Positions 62,246 through 64,000 of a stretch of 64,000 nucleotides of DNA are shown here, in pieces. The stretch's first letter is position 1. Each line of letters begins with the position of its first letter. The notes under the pieces are model-generated. The model ran no database searches, had not been told where the DNA came from, and saw only the letters and a program-made list of their open reading frames with translations. Made by a program: the position numbers and the translations under genes. The DNA is from Blastocatellia bacterium. Its GTDB lineage: Bacteria > Acidobacteriota > Blastocatellia > Chloracidobacteriales > JADJPF01. The DNA is taken from NCBI GenBank assembly GCA_016713405.1, contig JADJPF010000006.1:62001-126000 (forward strand). The letters are read 5' to 3'.

Positions 62246-62716
62246 ATGATAGATCAATTTGTAAGGAAGATTGCAGGGATATTTTTAGTAGTAGCTATAA
62301 TGATTAGCTCTATTACACTAGCTTTTGCACTAGATCCAAAAGGGCGGCCTAAAGGCATGGGGCCAACGGCTGCAAGTGGTTTTTATATTTGGCAAGATGA
62401 CAAAGGATGGCATTTAAGAGCCGTTGCTGGTAGCCAAAAACATAAATTTGAAGGTGAAATTACTTGCGAAGGTGGTTCATTAAACGAAGTTAAACAATAT
62501 CGTGATGAAGCAGTTAAATGGTTTACTGTAGAAGGAAATAAAGTAAAAATAGAATTAGATTCAGACAAAAACATTGATGGATTAGATTTTCAAGTAAGCG
62601 GTGGTAGTCTTACTTTTGATTTACGAGTAGATGATCGTGCTGAAGCTTCAGCCATCAAAGTGGGCGCAAACAGCGAAAATCCTTCTGGCATTCCTTTTAC
62701 AATACAAGTTAAATAA
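62246..62716 (+). CDS. Small secreted protein of unknown function
   Basis: 156 residues: signal peptide (about 1-28, IFLVVAIMISSITLAFA), then a beta-rich domain with GFYIWQDDKGWHLRAVAGSQKH and DGLDFQVSGGSLTFDLRVDD. Short-chain beta-sandwich proteins of this style bind or decorate the envelope, but I do not recognise a family. ATG at 62246 is chosen for the GGAGG 5 bases upstream; a TTG 12 bases earlier overlaps it. Followed by a perfect terminator, so it is monocistronic. Confidence 0.78.
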   Translation: MIDQFVRKIAGIFLVVAIMISSITLAFALDPKGRPKGMGPTAASGFYIWQDDKGWHLRAVAGSQKHKFEGEITCEGGSLNEVKQYRDEAVKWFTVEGNKVKIELDSDKNIDGLDFQVSGGSLTFDLRVDDRAEASAIKVGANSENPSGIPFTIQVK

Positions 62717-62735
62717 ATCTAGCAATACTGCTTAA

Positions 62736-62785
62736 TTAAAAGGCTATTTTTTTAGGAATCACTATAAAAATAGCCTTTTAATTTT
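62736..62785 (+). terminator. Intrinsic terminator with 16-bp perfect stem
   Basis: TTAAAAGGCTATTTTT (62736-62751) pairs perfectly with AAAAATAGCCTTTTAA (62766-62781), loop of 14 bases, followed by TTTTC. Twenty bases after the stop of the secreted-protein gene. Confidence 0.9.
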
Positions 62786-62813
62786 CACAAAGTAAAAAAC
62801 CCGGGAAAAAGCG

Positions 62814-62843
62814 TTGACTCTAGCTCTAAAGTCCCGCTATTAT
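62814..62843 (+). promoter_or_regulatory. Sigma-70-like promoter of tRNA-Asn
   Basis: TTGACT (62814-62819), an 18-base spacer and TATTAT (62838-62843), 33 bases before the mature tRNA 5' end. It is the clearest promoter in the window, supported by its position before a stand-alone tRNA gene. Confidence 0.7.
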
Positions 62844-62876
62844 TTCGCTTCCTTAGCGGGAAAACACAAGAAATAT

Positions 62877-62948
<72 letters not shown>

Positions 62949-62952
62949 TTAG

Positions 62953-62984
62953 AAAAAGCTACTCATTATCTGAGTAGCTTTTTT
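62953..62984. terminator. Terminator of tRNA-Asn (also serves the convergent gene)
   Basis: AAAAAGCTACTCA pairs perfectly with TGAGTAGCTTTTT (13 bp, loop TTATC) and ends in T. It stands between the tRNA and the minus-strand gene that stops at 62989. Confidence 0.92.
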
Positions 62985-62988
62985 AGTT

Positions 62989-63354
62989 TTAAAGCTCTAA
63001 ATCCCAGGCTCTATCATCCCACCAGTCTTTAGATAAAATATGTTCTATTTCATAATCCAAATAGCTTTTATTTATTGGAAAATTTAACTTTTTAGCAAAA
63101 AGCTCATCATAATCTCTAAACATAGCCTTAATTTCATCGCTTACACTTGGTGGGTAAATTTCAAAACAAACAAGCTTATTATCTTCGGAAATAGCAACCA
63201 ATTGACGGGCTAGGACTTTTCCTTTTTTGTTGCGTGCATAAAGAACTTGTTTATTTATGTCCAAAAGTATTGCAACCGCTGAGTAAGTAAACCCTCCTCC
63301 TAATTCTAAACAGCTACCAGAATAAACTCCAAGTTTTAAGACTTCTAAAGGATC
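62989..63354 (-). CDS. C-terminal piece of an unidentified protein (frameshifted)
   Basis: Coding continues from the N-terminal piece at about 63354: DPLEVLKLGVYSGSCLELGG, FTYSAVAILLDINKQVLYAR, then KKGKVLARQLVAISED and a tail rich in Trp/Asp (SKDWWDDRAWDLEL). The first ATG in this frame is only at 63264, after the conserved part has begun. The break lies in an A6 run (63355-63360); removing one A gives LEKDPLEVLKLG. I do not recognise the family; the ending with YDELFAKKL..WWDDRAWDL looks like one unit of a conserved C-terminal domain. Confidence 0.7.
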   Translation of the reverse strand, partial: DPLEVLKLGVYSGSCLELGGGFTYSAVAILLDINKQVLYARNKKGKVLARQLVAISEDNKLVCFEIYPPSVSDEIKAMFRDYDELFAKKLNFPINKSYLDYEIEHILSKDWWDDRAWDLEL

Positions 63355-63988
63355 TTTTTTCTAAATCAATAGTGATAAGTCCATATTTTTCAGATTCTTG
63401 GCTAAATTCTATTCCTGTTTGCCATAAATTTATATTTAACTCTTTGTGGTTTTTTAGCCATTTTTGCGATTCAGAATGATTTAGCAAATAATTTTGATCA
63501 CCATTTAAGTAAGCTCTAAGAAATCTTTTTAGTGGGCGTTGATTTGAATCTGTATAATAACTAACTTTTAGGGCGTATTCTAAATTTTTATCTATAGTTT
63601 TTACTTTATAATTATGACTTAATTTATCAAAAATTAAGTTTTCTAATACATCAAGTTGAGTTCTTAGAAGTTGTTGAAAAAATTGTTGTTTATAATATTC
63701 AAATTGTTGCTGTTTTATTTGAGATTGACCATTAAGAAAATCTTTTAACTGTTTTGGAATAGAATTAAAAATTTTTTCATTATTTTTAGTTATGTCTTCA
63801 ATTATCAAAAAAGCTTCTGCCAAAGCTAAATTAGCAAAATCAGTACTCATTATCTGATGCTGCATAAAACTTTTTATTAAGGAAATTCTTATTTCACCAT
63901 TAAAGCTACCTAATAATTTAGCTACTTTTAATAGTTTTGTAGAAAAATAACTAAAGCATTTTACTATCCATTCCGGCAACCTTTTCAT
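63314..63988 (-). CDS. N-terminal piece of the same unidentified protein (may extend past the window edge)
   Basis: 224 residues, mostly helical and rich in Lys/Gln/Phe/Leu. ATG at 63988 is a possible start, but the frame is open to base 64000, so the true N-terminus may lie outside. The last 10-11 residues after IDLEK (RSFRSLKTWSLFW) belong to the shifted frame; the genuine continuation is in the piece ending at 62989. No domain, signal peptide or membrane segment is recognisable. Together the pieces give at least 340 residues, followed by the tRNA-Asn terminator on the other strand. Confidence 0.65.
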   Translation of the reverse strand: MKRLPEWIVKCFSYFSTKLLKVAKLLGSFNGEIRISLIKSFMQHQIMSTDFANLALAEAFLIIEDITKNNEKIFNSIPKQLKDFLNGQSQIKQQQFEYYKQQFFQQLLRTQLDVLENLIFDKLSHNYKVKTIDKNLEYALKVSYYTDSNQRPLKRFLRAYLNGDQNYLLNHSESQKWLKNHKELNINLWQTGIEFSQESEKYGLITIDLEKRSFRSLKTWSLFW

Positions 63989-64000
63989 TAAAGAATAAAT

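Overview
The window reads as chromosomal DNA of a Gram-negative, A+T-rich member of the Acidobacteriota, perhaps the Blastocatellia side (inference). Evidence: a truncated Oar-like TonB receptor at the left edge, a second TonB-dependent receptor, a lipid A/LPS-type heptosyltransferase, an alpha-2-macroglobulin homologue, the hopanoid enzyme HpnH, an ABC1/UbiB-like kinase and very large repeat-rich surface proteins. There is no prophage, insertion sequence, CRISPR array or integrase.

Layout. 0-8 kb: receptor tail, a composite palindromic repeat, an aldehyde dehydrogenase, then receptor, TonB-C protein and chemoreceptor. 8-12 kb: the most interesting locus, a minus-strand pair of an ADP-ribosylglycohydrolase-like protein and a multidomain RNA-end-processing protein. 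The latter carries MJ1316/DUF504, an EEP nuclease/phosphatase, a 2H phosphoesterase and a eukaryotic-type poly(A) polymerase. 12-21 kb: a peptidoglycan-binding protein with a His/Cys domain, Trm112-like protein, heptosyltransferase and alpha-2-macroglobulin. 21-27 kb: a minus-strand run of subtilase, repeat protein, TatD, thioredoxin-like protein and swivel-first aconitase-family enzyme. 27-38 kb: ABC1 kinase, polytopic membrane protein, response regulator, MnmA, small membrane proteins, ChaN-like protein, glutaminase with ankyrin repeats, HpnH. 38-55 kb: an ATP-grasp ligase, LeuRS, an M14 metallopeptidase, a surface protein of about 2,500 residues and a P-domain subtilase. 55-64 kb: thiolase, Ohr, a small zinc protein, the complete glycine cleavage operon gcvT-gcvH-gcvPA-gcvPB, a small secreted protein, tRNA-Asn and an unidentified broken gene.

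A pervasive feature is single-base indels, most often in short homopolymers. They split at least eight genes, including essential ones (leuS, aconitase family, gcvPA). The simplest reading is uncorrected sequencing error. Broken genes are therefore annotated as the visible open pieces, with the reconstructed whole described in the evidence.

Intergenic space contains several convincing hairpin terminators, dispersed REP-like palindromes built on GCCCC-GTT-GGGGC or CCCAG-type stems, and a perfect inverted repeat that could hide the ribosome binding site of a membrane-protein gene at 34202.
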